Shown here piece after piece: positions 63,461 to 64,000 of a DNA stretch of 64,000 nt. The notes under the pieces are model-generated. The model had not been told where the DNA came from and did not search any database. It saw only the letters and a program-made list of their open reading frames with translations. Source of the DNA: Candidatus Opimibacter skivensis (GTDB lineage Bacteria; Bacteroidota; Bacteroidia; Chitinophagales; Saprospiraceae); the NCBI GenBank assembly GCA_016721905.1, contig JADKHH010000001.1:248001-312000 (forward strand). Direction: 5' to 3'. A program made the position numbers and the translations under genes. Numbering within the stretch: position 1 is the stretch's first letter; every line of letters starts with the position of its first letter.

Positions 63461-63878
63461 CCTTGTGCTTAGTCAGAAAGATTATAAAAGTCTGCTTTGT
63501 ATCTGAAGTGTATCGGACCGTCATACTATCCTGATGTAGCTTTTCGATCAGGAAATTCTTTTCGTTGTTTAACGTCAGCATATTATTGTCCAGATTATAA
63601 TCCCCTCGCTCATCTGATCCTGTGATATTGACGGTCATCAGGCCATTGGGTTCGATGATGAAATATCCGCCGCGCAGGTATGGCGTTTCTTTTCCATTAC
63701 GTTTGGCAGTGACGATATCCCATTTACCATACAATCCTTCCTGTTCGATACCTGAGCCTTGCTTACATGACCAGGCTAACATCAAGAGTGGCAGTAGGAA
63801 TACCCATCTGCTTCTAATAACGTTATTCCCGGACTGAATGTGAGCGGGACGACCCTGGTAAAGATGATCCGAAATCAT
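63447..63878 (-). CDS. Lipocalin-like lipoprotein
   Basis: A 143-residue protein. A basic, polar stretch of about 23 residues precedes a hydrophobic segment ending LAWSC, a lipobox, so an unusual start may lie downstream of ATG 63878. The mature part begins GLYGKWDIVTAKRNGKETPYL and continues with short beta strands (GGYFIIEPNGLMTVNITG, DNNMLTLNN), typical of small lipocalin-like Bacteroidota lipoproteins. Probably binds a small ligand or other protein at the envelope. It is coupled to the GWxTD gene. Confidence 0.65.
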   Translation of the reverse strand: MISDHLYQGRPAHIQSGNNVIRSRWVFLLPLLMLAWSCKQGSGIEQEGLYGKWDIVTAKRNGKETPYLRGGYFIIEPNGLMTVNITGSDERGDYNLDNNMLTLNNEKNFLIEKLHQDSMTVRYTSDTKQTFIIFLTKHKDEAR

Positions 63879-63903
63879 AGAATGTAAATTACACGACGTA
63901 AAA

Positions 63904-64000
63904 CTACGATTGCTCGAGCGTCAAAAGGGTAATTTCAGGTAGAATTCCTACACGACCCGGATATCCGAGGTATCCTAAGCCCCGGTTGACATACAAGTAT
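63904..64000 (-). CDS. Metallophosphoesterase, C-terminal end (partial)
   Basis: The last 31 codons of a gene running off the window on the minus strand: YLYVNRGLGYLGYPGRVGILP followed by EITLLTLEQS and stop TAG (63906-63904). The N-R-G-x-G and P-x-R-x-x-x-x-PEIT pattern is typical of the C-terminus of YkuE/LpxH-like calcineurin-type metallophosphoesterases. The catalytic part is outside the window. Confidence 0.65.
   Translation of the reverse strand, partial: YLYVNRGLGYLGYPGRVGILPEITLLTLEQS

Overview
The window looks like a chromosomal stretch of a Bacteroidota bacterium, most likely a Saprospiraceae-type lineage. Evidence: several secreted proteins carry C-terminal type IX secretion (T9SS) sorting domains of both type A and type B, one with SprB-like repeats. 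There are a TonB-dependent receptor with a carboxypeptidase-regulatory-like N-terminal domain, GWxTD, DUF4331, DUF4956 and DUF6624-like proteins, a two-domain M16 lipoprotein peptidase, and the short-chain-type threonine dehydrogenase with Kbl. Genus or species cannot be fixed from the sequence alone.

Layout. 0-10 kb: LysM/BON protein, broken mutS, broken T9SS protein, M16 protease, tRNA-Gly(CCC), rimO, a broken outer-membrane-like protein, TrmH-type methyltransferase. 10-20 kb: polytopic membrane protein, then a co-directional set of two DUF4331 paralogues, a TPR lipoprotein and a TonB receptor closed by a strong terminator. 20-31 kb: PKD/T9SS protein, a REP-associated tyrosine transposase (RAYT) with a repeat array, a secreted arginine-deiminase-family enzyme, a TlpA-like protein, nrdB-nrdA, an intergenic cluster of DnaA-box-like 9-mers (candidate oriC or DnaA-controlled nrd promoter), corA. 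31-43 kb: HExxH protein with an FtsX/LolE-like permease, tyrS, a DUF4956-HlyD-TolC operon, a SprB-repeat T9SS protein, a DUF6624-like protein, tRNA-Ser(CGA), MscS. 43-48 kb: a tight LOG / ATP-grasp / glutathione-synthetase-like ATP-grasp operon, divergent from aspartate kinase. 48-55 kb: accessory region with a T9SS type B gene between 165-bp direct repeats, a badly broken MmeI-type restriction-modification gene and an AT-rich patch with an unknown broken membrane protein, bounded by REP-like repeats. 55-64 kb: kbl-tdh, feoA-feoB, HupE/UreJ-like protein, HerA-like ATPase, GWxTD protein, lipocalin-like lipoprotein, and the end of a metallophosphoesterase.

Two themes cut across the window. (1) Many genes, housekeeping ones included (mutS, lysC, feoB), carry single-base frameshifts, mostly in homopolymers, while others up to 967 codons are intact. 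This pattern fits local sequencing or assembly error better than true decay, though the in-frame loss of about 75-80 codons in mutS is of a different kind. (2) Intergenic DNA is rich in hairpin-pair repeats of at least three sequence families, 7-bp tandem repeats and inverted-repeat elements. The best leads for new biology are the DnaA-box cluster, the LOG/ATP-grasp operon, the DUF4956-HlyD-TolC operon, the DUF4331-TPR-TonB set and the shared architecture of the REP-like elements.
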